A DNA stretch of 64,000 bases from Aureliella helgolandensis (GTDB lineage Bacteria; Planctomycetota; Planctomycetia; Pirellulales; Pirellulaceae), in NCBI RefSeq assembly GCF_007752135.1, contig NZ_CP036298.1, positions 5,146,001 to 5,210,000 of the forward strand, written 5' to 3'. How positions within the stretch are numbered: the stretch's first letter is position 1; each line of letters opens with the position of its first letter. Below the pieces are notes generated by a model, which searched no databases, was not told where the DNA came from, and saw nothing but the letters and a program-made list of their open reading frames with translations. Of this stretch, positions 37,301 through 44,526 are shown one piece after another. The position numbers were made by a program, and so were the translations under genes.

Positions 37301-37663
37301 ATCGTGCTGAATACTGCGATCATCTTTATCGAGTTTGCCGATATCGTCATCGCCCAACGCGTGGCGAGTAAGAAGCAGGCCGGCACTGCCAGAGGGCCGA
37401 TTGTGGGCCTTACTCACACCGAGTTTCAGGAGTGTTTGCTAGAGGCTGGTAAACAACGCATGCTCCCCATTTTTCTAACCACGGCAACCACCGTGGGTGG
37501 CCTCATTCCACTCGCACTCAGCGGTGGGCCCCTGTGGGAGGGATTGGCGTACTGCATGATTGTCGGTCTGCTGCTAACCACGGTGCTCACCCTATTCGTA
37601 GTGCCCGTGCTGTACGCGATCCTGGTTGAGACCTTCGGAGTCAAGCCCATTCGAGTGGCATAG
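34361..37663 (+). CDS. RND-family efflux pump, inner-membrane permease
   Basis: 1100 residues from ATG 34361 (MSLPAWAVKYQPIV); TTG 34352 is an alternative 9 bases earlier. It has twelve membrane segments in the standard 1+5 and 1+5 pattern and two large periplasmic loops. AcrB-type features include MPRREDPEFTIRVCVITTAWPGAS and SLGLLVDNAVQVCDQ in TM4. The second Asp of the usual Asp-Asp pair is Asn here, and the Lys position of TM10 reads FGIVLNTAIIFIEF, without Lys. Substrate unknown; regulator, adaptor and pump form one operon. The last TM block ends VVPVLYAILVE. Confidence 0.93.
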   Translation: MSLPAWAVKYQPIVISLVLLAMAWGTVTYLTMPRREDPEFTIRVCVITTAWPGASAETVEELITDKIEQSVTSIEEVHLTRSTTLTGQSTVFVELEDNIPPADIQNVWDKVRARVDLVPMPDEDVRPIVNDEFGDTAVLVLAIHQIPTHGRTTVRPSDTYSARELEICAEDIQDALRLLPGVAKVDMFGARQEAVYIETDFGNWAQLNFTTQQLDDLARQRNAIEAGGALDTPSGHFTIEAGDEFNAVTEIKHIASTVKTANDTNSLPLSSLGLTVTRDLEDPPSYICRMGDASLSQPAVMLGLTMKSGSNIVDVCETAKRRIQQLIDVDQRLPPDVAVTAISDQSESVAKKINDVVINVFEAVLIVVIVVYLVVGFRASFVMAANIPLVVVIAIGLISLFGVQLEQISLAALIISLGLLVDNAVQVCDQTRTNQIAGMAPFAAAIDGANTLAIPMLVGTLTTMAAFIPMLFSLEGGGKEYVYSLPVTVSTTLALSWLLAMTLCVILAGIFIRAPRAGESGSPVIALLKRMRSLFRRKSAQQSPPRQANLAFWLYEILGGIAIRAKWATAFATLALMVGIMCLPVSSEFFPDAAGTQFAVKIILPETATIKQTDQVALQVEAIIRQLSDEGAPTTPRLRTMRTMVGGGGSRWHLGWNPEPKTRSFAEILVRTTPDTNTKQYAQRIREVCERGAKELGIEPIVGARVVPVRLALGPPADPLVFRIAGNGFADPQVLKRAAEDLKGIVMQQPETWDVSDSWGVSGLQVRIDVDQNRAVLAGVTNSQVASTLNSFYSGLQLTTFREGDHNVPVYFRLKSAARLSIRGLQSAYVEGDNGKIPLASIAELSPEFVLAKIERRNMNRTIEVRSQMEPGVTGNDVVARVLKSDALRELESKLPNGYWIEPGGAFEESREAGGQMMKSFGISLLLIVLCLIFQYNGWSKPLLILSTLPLALVGAWLGLYLSDKSLGFMPQLGILALFGIVLNTAIIFIEFADIVIAQRVASKKQAGTARGPIVGLTHTEFQECLLEAGKQRMLPIFLTTATTVGGLIPLALSGGPLWEGLAYCMIVGLLLTTVLTLFVVPVLYAILVETFGVKPIRVA

Positions 37664-37704
37664 TTGGCGGGGCTCAGGCGTTGCTCTTGACCCAACGCAC
37701 TGCT

Positions 37705-38253
37705 ATGCCAATAATCCGATTGGCCGTCCGATTGTCTATCCAGCTAAATCCCGTGCTCTTCCGCATCCTCCAGTTCCTAAACTTAGTTGCATTCACGGCA
37801 CACGTGGTTTTCGGGTGCTGCGGTCATCATGTACACGCAGGACTGGATGATTGCAAAACCCATCATTCCGCAACGCGAGCGACCAGCCACCATTGTTGCC
37901 CACTTGAGTCGGATGACGAATTGGGCTCCGACACGTCCTACGACGGTGCCCACCCCCCAAGTCCCTGGGGAGACTCGCATGTTTTCTCCAGTTGTGGTTC
38001 GTCGCTAGATCCCTCAGCCTGCCCCAGTGGCTTACCGCATGATTGCCACGAAGCTCGATGCGCCTACATGCCGAGCAGCCTAGCGACGACCGATTGGGAG
38101 AAGAAGTTGCCTCAAGCGTTGGCTAGCCCTGCAATTAGGGTTTACGCGGTTCACGCCTTCCGCAGCCAGCACTACATGAATTCGGACGCTTGGCCTGCGC
38201 GGTCAAGCACGTCCAGCGTGCGCTGCATCCTTCTTCAATCTTGGCAGATTTGA
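37705..38253 (+). CDS. Cys/His-rich small protein, possible metal-binding
   Basis: 182 residues from ATG 37705. A hydrophobic segment (about residues 10-36) is followed by clustered Cys and His: GCCGHHVHAGLDDC, SHHCCPLES and HDCHEARCAYM. The arrangement resembles small proteins that I recall beside heavy-metal RND (Czc/Cus) operons of planctomycetes, but no such pump follows; the upstream RND pump has no metal signature I can see. A start upstream at 37681 is possible. It begins 41 bases after the pump stop and could still be its last cistron. Confidence 0.6.
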   Translation: MPIIRLAVRLSIQLNPVLFRILQFLNLVAFTAHVVFGCCGHHVHAGLDDCKTHHSATRATSHHCCPLESDDELGSDTSYDGAHPPSPWGDSHVFSSCGSSLDPSACPSGLPHDCHEARCAYMPSSLATTDWEKKLPQALASPAIRVYAVHAFRSQHYMNSDAWPARSSTSSVRCILLQSWQI

Positions 38254-38452
38254 GCGAGCTTCTTCGTTACGCCTAACCGCCCCAGTCGGTGGCTCACGGC
38301 CAGTGTATTTCAGTGCGTTGCCGCGCGTTGACTGTTCAGTGCAACCCGACATCCCATGGCTTGTACACAGCGATGCCTGCGTTTCGTCACGCACCTTGCG
38401 AGGCTCGCACATGCCTCATTTAAATCAACTTTAGTACACTTTGGAGATAACC

Positions 38453-38962
38453 ATGCGCAATTATTTGCTCCCCCTCGCCCTTTGCGGATCGCTGCTGCTT
38501 ACGCTTGGCTGCGGAGGCGATGCGGCAACGACCGCCAGCGCCCCGCCGGCCACTGATGATACGGCAGTCGCAGACGCACATGACCATCCCACGGAAGGCC
38601 CACACCATGGCACACTTGTGGAACTTGGCAGTGATGAATATCACGTCGAAGTCATCCACGACGCAACGTCGGTCACTGCCTATATCCTAGACCATAGCGC
38701 CAAGAAAGCGGTACCAATCGCTGCCAAGGAAGTAACAATCAACTTAGTGCACAATGGTACACCTGAGCAATTCAAGTTGATTGCAAGTCCTGAAGCGACC
38801 GATCCAAGTGGGCAATCCTCTCGGTTTGTTCTTGCGGATGCCGAGCTGGTGGAACACTTAGATGACGAAGCCTCTTCGCCCAAACTGAGTGTGACTATCG
38901 AAGGGACGCCCTTCACCGGTAAGATTGAACTTTCCCACGATCACAGTGGTCATGCTCACTAG
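38453..38962 (+). CDS. His-rich lipoprotein, metal-efflux-associated type
   Basis: 169 residues from ATG 38453, with GGAG 6 bases upstream. The lipoprotein signal ends in LLLTLGCGG (Cys near 18). A His-rich stretch (DAHDHPTEGPHHGTLVEL) opens the mature protein and another closes it (LSHDHSGHAH). The middle is a small beta domain (YHVEVIHDATSVTAYILDHS, AAKEVTINLVHNGTPEQFKLIA). I recall similar lipoproteins next to heavy-metal efflux genes in planctomycetes; metal capture in the periplasm is the likely role. With the Cys/His-rich gene upstream it looks like a metal module cut off from its pump. Confidence 0.7.
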   Translation: MRNYLLPLALCGSLLLTLGCGGDAATTASAPPATDDTAVADAHDHPTEGPHHGTLVELGSDEYHVEVIHDATSVTAYILDHSAKKAVPIAAKEVTINLVHNGTPEQFKLIASPEATDPSGQSSRFVLADAELVEHLDDEASSPKLSVTIEGTPFTGKIELSHDHSGHAH

Positions 38963-39303
38963 AGACCGATGCTCTGGGAGGTATTGCCGCGTTAGGAACC
39001 AGCGAGCTGACGCGTTCTATCCGAAGCAATCGGCTTGAGTGTTTCACCGAACGAGGCGGCAGGCCAACCAACGAGTTCATCCGGAATTTCACTCTGCGGA
39101 AGTACCAGCAGGCTGCCAACTTTCCAGCCAGTTGGGCACTTCCGGGGAGTTTTAACAACCGCGTTTCGGCGAGAGCCTAGCAAGCCGCTAGGTGCTGGCT
39201 GCAGTTGGCAGCAAGCCGTCTAGATGTTCAGAATTGTGGGACCATGCTTCCCTTCGCGCCGGGTACCGGGTGCCCAACCTCACAAATTCGATCCGAAACT
39301 GTC
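38963..39303. other. Intergenic region between convergent genes
   Basis: About 340 bases separating the His-rich lipoprotein (+) from the last gene of the VgrG operon (-). Short frames occur on both strands without family text. No hairpin with a T-run was clear enough to mark as a terminator. Confidence 0.5.
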
Positions 39304-39717
39304 CTAGGGCATTACAATGACTTTCACTTGGCTGGGAGCAACCTGAATCCCCGCTGGATGGTTTGCACTTGAGACTCCATTCTGCCCTATCATCGACGTC
39401 AGGTGTACCACCTTGGCCCCCTCAACCTTGACTTTCGACGATCCCATTTTGAATTTGGCAGGGCCTTTGAAGCGATTGGAAATCACTCCCCCTACAGTAC
39501 CTGGTTCATCACCGGTGGACATCATAATTTCCGACTTTACCGTAGCGACCTTTTGATTGTCAATCTTCACCTTCGATGAAAACGTACCACCCTTGCCTTG
39601 TGGAAGCATGGCGATATTGGGGTAGGGGATTGGAATGGGGCCGCCCGGCGTGGGCGTCTTGCAAACATCGGGAAAAGCGATGCACTGCCCGCCGCCTTTC
39701 GTGGAAACTGGAAACAT
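39304..39717 (-). CDS. DUF4150 (PAAR-like) spike-tip protein
   Basis: 137 residues, without signal peptide. It begins MFPVSTKGGGQCIAFPDVCKTP and GPIPIPYPNIAML, the start of DUF4150, a PAAR-like domain that caps VgrG trimers in type VI secretion and related systems. It continues with the KVKIDNQKVATVKSEIMMSTGDEPG and VHLTSMIGQNG text of the family. In other bacteria this domain often carries a toxin at its C-terminus; here it stops directly after the domain (ending SQVKVIVMP), so no toxin is attached. It is the last gene of the operon, 15 bases after the DUF3540 gene. Confidence 0.85.
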   Translation of the reverse strand: MFPVSTKGGGQCIAFPDVCKTPTPGGPIPIPYPNIAMLPQGKGGTFSSKVKIDNQKVATVKSEIMMSTGDEPGTVGGVISNRFKGPAKFKMGSSKVKVEGAKVVHLTSMIGQNGVSSANHPAGIQVAPSQVKVIVMP

Positions 39718-39732
39718 TGCGAACTCCTTTAC

Positions 39733-40257
39733 CTATCCAAGATGAATTTTTTTACCATCGATCTTCACATCGCCTTTGGCTCGTTCGACAATCTTATCCG
39801 CATTGAGTCGATAGCTTCCCTCCGCCCGCGTCGTCATGCGTTTGGTCATGATTTCATAACTCTCTTTCACCCATAGCCTTGCCTGCTCGAATCGCTCATT
39901 GAGCTTCTTTGCTGCCAAGTTTAACTGTGTTGCCACGATATTGACCGTTGGACTGCGGATGGAAACCCCTCGAGAAGCGACCATTTCGATCGAGCCATTC
40001 GGCGCCATGAGTTGCAAGTTGCCAGGTACATGGAGCGTTGTCTTGCCAGAGCCCTGGAGCACACCGATCACGAACCAGTCATCCTTCTGACCGATGGCCA
40101 AGACCATATCGTCCACTTGAAAGTCGTACGGATAGGCGATCGCATTGCTTGCCCAGGCTTGGGTTTCATTCATCATCAATAGCAGACGAGCGCCATCAAT
40201 ACGAACCACGCGTGCTGCCCCAAGGAACTCAGTCATGGGTACTTGCGCTGCTTGCAT
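39733..40257 (-). CDS. DUF3540 protein of the VgrG module
   Basis: 174 residues. An N-terminal beta-rich part (ARVVRIDGARLLLMMNETQ, PYDFQVDDMVLAIGQKDDWFVIGVL) looks like an OB or barrel fold, then a segment APNGSIEMVASRGVSIRSPTVNIVA resembling the gp5-type beta-helix of VgrG, then a helical Lys/Arg-rich end (RFEQARLWVKESYEIMTKRM, GDVKIDGKKIHLG). This composition matches DUF3540, found beside DUF2169 and DUF4150 in type VI effector loci. It probably helps assemble or load the spike. It starts 1 base after the pentapeptide gene stop. Confidence 0.75.
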   Translation of the reverse strand: MQAAQVPMTEFLGAARVVRIDGARLLLMMNETQAWASNAIAYPYDFQVDDMVLAIGQKDDWFVIGVLQGSGKTTLHVPGNLQLMAPNGSIEMVASRGVSIRSPTVNIVATQLNLAAKKLNERFEQARLWVKESYEIMTKRMTTRAEGSYRLNADKIVERAKGDVKIDGKKIHLG

Positions 40258-40258
40258 A

Positions 40259-42202
40259 TTATTGCCCTTTTAATGGAACAGTAGGGATCTTCCAGGCTTC
40301 CGCGGCAGCTCGATCATGGTCCGTAGCTACCGCCTTGCGTTTCTTAGCATCTTTCCAATCAGCACCTTGCTGCAATACCCCGTGTAGATTTGCGTGCTGC
40401 AAATCTACGCCCACCAATTTTGCATGATTGATATCGGCGTACGACAAGTCGCTGTACTGGAGTGAGGATTTCGAAAGTACGACGCCGCTTGCCTGGGCGT
40501 TTTCAAAAATACATTCATTCAGGAGGCTGTTTTCAAAGTTTGCATTGACCAACTTTGCTCCTACAAAAACAGCTTGATTCAACTTGGAATTGCAGGCTAC
40601 CGCATCCGACAAATCAGCCCCGGTAAAGTCGGCACCTTGTCCCAGCATCTCGCTCAAATCAGCGCCGACTAAATTCGCCTTGGTAAAGTCGCAGCCAGCA
40701 GCGTGTGTCTGGCGAAGCGAACATCCAGCCAGGTTGGCGTCTGTCAAATCGGCTTTCGTCAAATCGCAGCCGCTTAGGTCTTTGCCAGAAAGATCGACGC
40801 CCGTGAGATCACAGCTCCGAAAGATGGTCTTACCTACGGCAATTTGTTGAAGATCGAGTCCGTCAAAATCGGTGCGCTCAAATTCAGCCTGGCTAAGATC
40901 GACTTGCGCCAGATTTGCGTCACTTAAATCAATTGCGGTCGCTTTGGCTCTGCACCAATTGCTACCGGTGAGATTTGTCGCTTCAAAGCAAGTCTCCCGT
41001 TGACGAGTCTCGGAAAGATTAGCCTGGGATAGATTGCTTCCGGTAAAATCAGCATCCTCTAGGTTCGACTGATGAAAATTGGCATTCTGCAAATCGCAGG
41101 AAATAAATTCACAACCACTTAGATCTCGCTGACTCAAATCGGCCCCATTGAGCATTGCATTCTCAAACCGAGCCGCCCGCAAGTCCGCTGTCCGTAATTG
41201 CTCGAAATCAAACTCAGCATCTGAGAAATCGCTTCGATAGCAATTGCAATCATCAAACCGGGCGTCGGCGAGATCGGCCTCCGCGAAGACGGCGTGCGTC
41301 AGCTGAGCTCTGCTAAAATCGGCGTCCAATAGAAACGCCTCTCCGAAATTGGCTTCGCTCAAGTCTGCGTCGCATAGCACTGAGTCGACCAGGTCACAAT
41401 CTCGCAGATTGGCGGCCTGCATCTTGCAACCGGAGAAATCGACTTTCGTCAAATTGCATTCGGCAAAGTCGGTCGCTTCGAAACTCTTCCCCTTTAAATT
41501 CAGCCCAGACAAATCCGATTTGCTGAATGAACTATGGTCACAGTCGACCGGAAGATCGACGACCGAGGTTAAGTCGCATTCCATGAAGGTCGGCCCCACG
41601 AACTCAGCAGTCGCAAAATTGGTGCCGCTACAGCATGCTTCGACAATCATCGATTCCTCAAACCACGCCTCGCTGCAATTGCAGCCCGACAGATTGGACT
41701 CCAAAATCGACGCTTTGGTGAAATCGGCAAAGCGCAGATCTGCATTGGCAAATTCGCACTGCAGCATGACCGCCTCAGAAAAATCGGCGTCCGCAAGGTT
41801 AGCAGCTGACAAATTGCACGCCGTCAGAGAAATGCCAATCGCCTCCAGGCCTTCGCAGACCGAGTTCTGCAAATCGGACTGGGTCAGGGCAGCACCGCTC
41901 AGGTCCGAATCGGAGAGATTGGTCGCGTTCAAGCGGCACGATTCCATCACAAGATTCTTGGTGACTAAACTGCGCGCGGATGCAGAGCTGAGATCGACAA
42001 ATTTCCAACAACAGTCCGACAGAATCGCTCCATTCAAGCGTGCATTGGTGAGATTGACGTTGATCAACCACAGCCCCGATAAATCGGCGCCCGTCAGGTC
42101 AATCCCAGCCAGGTCGAGGTTTTGGATCACACACCCCTGGAACGGCCGCTTGTCAGCCACATATTGCAGAACCAGCGCTGGCGTAAATTGAATATTGGTC
42201 AT
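40259..42202 (-). CDS. Giant pentapeptide-repeat protein of the VgrG module
   Basis: 647 residues, nearly all A(D/N)LXX-type pentapeptide repeats from about residue 25 to 620: NLDLAGIDLTGADLSGLWL and DLSGCDLTKADLTDANLAGCSL are examples. More than 100 units predict one very long right-handed quadrilateral beta-helix. There are many Cys at coil positions. It has no signal peptide; the end is a short basic tail (DAKKRKAVATDHDRAAAEAW). Pentapeptide proteins such as Qnr and MfpA can mimic DNA; the role of those in type VI loci is unknown. The start overlaps the stop of the DUF2169 fusion gene by 4 bases (ATGA), so both are co-translated. Effector carrier or effector itself are the main options. 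Confidence 0.93.
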   Translation of the reverse strand: MTNIQFTPALVLQYVADKRPFQGCVIQNLDLAGIDLTGADLSGLWLINVNLTNARLNGAILSDCCWKFVDLSSASARSLVTKNLVMESCRLNATNLSDSDLSGAALTQSDLQNSVCEGLEAIGISLTACNLSAANLADADFSEAVMLQCEFANADLRFADFTKASILESNLSGCNCSEAWFEESMIVEACCSGTNFATAEFVGPTFMECDLTSVVDLPVDCDHSSFSKSDLSGLNLKGKSFEATDFAECNLTKVDFSGCKMQAANLRDCDLVDSVLCDADLSEANFGEAFLLDADFSRAQLTHAVFAEADLADARFDDCNCYRSDFSDAEFDFEQLRTADLRAARFENAMLNGADLSQRDLSGCEFISCDLQNANFHQSNLEDADFTGSNLSQANLSETRQRETCFEATNLTGSNWCRAKATAIDLSDANLAQVDLSQAEFERTDFDGLDLQQIAVGKTIFRSCDLTGVDLSGKDLSGCDLTKADLTDANLAGCSLRQTHAAGCDFTKANLVGADLSEMLGQGADFTGADLSDAVACNSKLNQAVFVGAKLVNANFENSLLNECIFENAQASGVVLSKSSLQYSDLSYADINHAKLVGVDLQHANLHGVLQQGADWKDAKKRKAVATDHDRAAAEAWKIPTVPLKGQ

Positions 42203-44520
42203 GATGGTAGCACCGTTCCGATCTCGCTAGTTCCACGACGGTCGAGCCCTGTGACGGCCGCATTCCAAAAGCCAGCTCGGTAGATATTCGCCTCGCGCAT
42301 GGAAGCATCGGTTAGTTGCGCTCGATCGAAGGAGGCGCGCATTAAATTGCACTGATCGAGGATCGCATTCGTCAAAATGGCATCTTCAAAAGTGCTGTCT
42401 CGCAGGTCTGATCGATCGAAGCGGCACCCCACCAACGAGGCTTGAGTAAAAATGGCGTTCGGCGACTTGGACTCACGAAAATCACAGCCGTCCAGGGTAG
42501 CCTCTTCCCAGATGGCACCCTCGGCCATACAGCAACTAAAGTCAGAGTCTGCAAAGTCGGCTTGGTCACTGGCATGCAAGCCTGTTAGGTCGGCATGCGG
42601 CATACGCACATTTTTGGCGGTGACTCCCTCGAAGCTGGCTGCCTGCAGCTCCGCTCGGTCGAACCTTGCATGGCTAACATCCGCCTCGCTAAAATCGGCC
42701 TGAGGAAGTTTGGCATCGCAGAAATTCGCGGAATTGAGCTTGGCACTCGAAAAGTCAGGACCTCGCCCACTCGCTCCACTAAAGTCGGCATGGGTGAGAT
42801 CCAATTCGGAAAAGACCGTTCCTTCGAGCGAGGTCCCCCTGAAGTCACAGGCTTCCACGACGGCCTCTGAGAAGTCGGCATAGTCCAAACACGCTCCCGA
42901 CAGATTAGCCTGCGAAAGGTCCGCTTCACTGAACTTGGCGTTCGTCAGATTCGAACCCGACAGGTCAGCACCATCGAGCATGCAGTCGGTGAAATCGACG
43001 TCAGAAAAATCGAGGCCCGATAGCTTCATATCGTAGAGTTCCAAGTCTGCTAATGAGCGTCCGCGGAAACTTTCGCCAGCCGCAGCCATGCGTTCCACAT
43101 CCGCCCGGGTCAAACGATCCCCTGACTCAGCTTGCATTTCAGCTTCAACCGTAGCCAGTTGGTCGATTTCCAGAATTTGTGCATCGAGCTGCATGGCGAC
43201 ATCCGGCTGTTGGACGCGCATCCCCTCAGCCATCGCCGCCATCTGCTGCTTCAGCTCCGCCAGTGAACTCGAGTTCGGCGAGTCGAATTTGGAAGCATCC
43301 ACTCCGGCGGCTAGCGCGCGTTCACGAGCCTGAGCAATTTCCTTCTCAGCCTCCTGCATGGCAACAGCATACTCAGCCTCCAACGCTTCCATTTGTGTTG
43401 CAAATTTTTGCTGCGCGGCTTCTTCCTCCGCCAGCTCCACGGGATCGGGCGGTGCTTCCTCGTCGGCCTGCAGCAGTGTCCGGAAACGCGCCATACAGTC
43501 GCTCGATGTCAGCGGGGCACCACTGGTCGACTCGGTCATCCAAAACACCGTTTGGATCTCTGACATCTTCAAACTTTGGATGGCCGTGTGCCCACGAAAC
43601 AGCAAGGTTGCAACTTCAGCTTCCAAATCGATCTGCAAAGTATCGAACTGAAGTGGGACCTCATGAAAATCACTGGCGGAGAGCTCGGCGTGATCCATGG
43701 TGCTTGCACTCAGAAAGCAACGCACCCTTACCTGAGGAAGTCGGGTGCGGTAGTGTGCATGCTCGCAATGGAGATTTTCAAAAGTAAGTTCCTCGTGGCC
43801 ATTCAACCCCGTTTCCAATTGCTGGTCACGTGGAGCCGCGTTGAAATAGGCGTAATCGAAATCACTTGGGAACCAGGGCCAACGGGTGCGTTGCCATTGT
43901 TCATCGTAGGTTCCCACGTGGGCCCGTCGAACGGGCCAGTCTCCTGAGATCGGCCCCATACCAGCTGGTTCCAGTTTGTCATCAGGACTCTTGACCAGAC
44001 GCGTCGGATCTTCGATGCATGGCAACAGTTCCGCTTTCCAACCGTAGCCTTGCCCCAGTGGGTTCAAGTCCGCATCGGCGCCGCCAAACGCAAGTCGGTA
44101 GTCGAGCGGCAAGCTGACAATCGGCTGAGGAGGGCCGATTTTTGAGGAGAAGGGCCCCGAGATCCAGCGGCGTTCGCCGAATACCTGCAACGTCTTGGAC
44201 CATTCGCCGATTTGCCATCGCGTCTGCCACCCTGAGGCAGGCTGCCCAGTTGGACTGTACGCCGTGGCCTGCAAAAGCAGATCAAATCGAGGCTTGTAGG
44301 GCACGAAATCCGAACTGTATTTAAGTGGATTGGCTGGATCGTCGGCAAGCGGCAGATCGCCGCTTAACTCAACCACGTCATCCCCCTCGAGGAGTGTGGC
44401 TACGCCGTTGGGTTGCAACTTGCACGACAGTTTAGCCACAAACACACCGGCCAAATCTGGCGGGTTAAAGCTATGCGCGAACCAACCGGCACGAATCGTT
44501 TCTTCACAAATTACTCTCAT
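42199..44520 (-). CDS. DUF2169 adaptor domain fused to pentapeptide repeats
   Basis: 773 residues. Residues 1-340 are DUF2169: CKLQPNGVATLLEGDDVVELSGD, YKPRFDLLLQATAYSPTGQP, then IVSLPLDYRLAFGGADADLNPLG and HVGTYDEQWQRTRWPWFPSDFDY. DUF2169 proteins act as adaptors that load effectors on VgrG/PAAR tips. Residues 350-490 are a charged coiled coil rich in Glu/Ala (EEEAAQQKFATQMEALEAEY). Residues 500-755 are about 50 pentapeptide repeats (DLSGSNLTNAKFSEADLSQA). The C-terminus ends RRGTSEIGTVLPS. The gene starts 6 bases after the VgrG stop. The fusion of an adaptor to a pentapeptide helix, next to a second giant pentapeptide protein, suggests the two helices form one structure. Confidence 0.9.
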   Translation of the reverse strand: MRVICEETIRAGWFAHSFNPPDLAGVFVAKLSCKLQPNGVATLLEGDDVVELSGDLPLADDPANPLKYSSDFVPYKPRFDLLLQATAYSPTGQPASGWQTRWQIGEWSKTLQVFGERRWISGPFSSKIGPPQPIVSLPLDYRLAFGGADADLNPLGQGYGWKAELLPCIEDPTRLVKSPDDKLEPAGMGPISGDWPVRRAHVGTYDEQWQRTRWPWFPSDFDYAYFNAAPRDQQLETGLNGHEELTFENLHCEHAHYRTRLPQVRVRCFLSASTMDHAELSASDFHEVPLQFDTLQIDLEAEVATLLFRGHTAIQSLKMSEIQTVFWMTESTSGAPLTSSDCMARFRTLLQADEEAPPDPVELAEEEAAQQKFATQMEALEAEYAVAMQEAEKEIAQARERALAAGVDASKFDSPNSSSLAELKQQMAAMAEGMRVQQPDVAMQLDAQILEIDQLATVEAEMQAESGDRLTRADVERMAAAGESFRGRSLADLELYDMKLSGLDFSDVDFTDCMLDGADLSGSNLTNAKFSEADLSQANLSGACLDYADFSEAVVEACDFRGTSLEGTVFSELDLTHADFSGASGRGPDFSSAKLNSANFCDAKLPQADFSEADVSHARFDRAELQAASFEGVTAKNVRMPHADLTGLHASDQADFADSDFSCCMAEGAIWEEATLDGCDFRESKSPNAIFTQASLVGCRFDRSDLRDSTFEDAILTNAILDQCNLMRASFDRAQLTDASMREANIYRAGFWNAAVTGLDRRGTSEIGTVLPS

Positions 44521-44526
44521 CGCTGG

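Noticed and set aside
34361-38962. Heavy-metal (Czc/Cus) efflux operon including the pump and the two small His/Cys-rich proteins
   Set aside because: The pump and long adaptor follow a TetR regulator and show no metal motif I could identify, so I kept the metal-type pair separate.
41349-42191. 280-residue plus-strand frame across the pentapeptide gene
   Set aside because: It is a shadow created by the five-codon period of the repeats, reading as Lys/Ser/Ala-rich nonsense.
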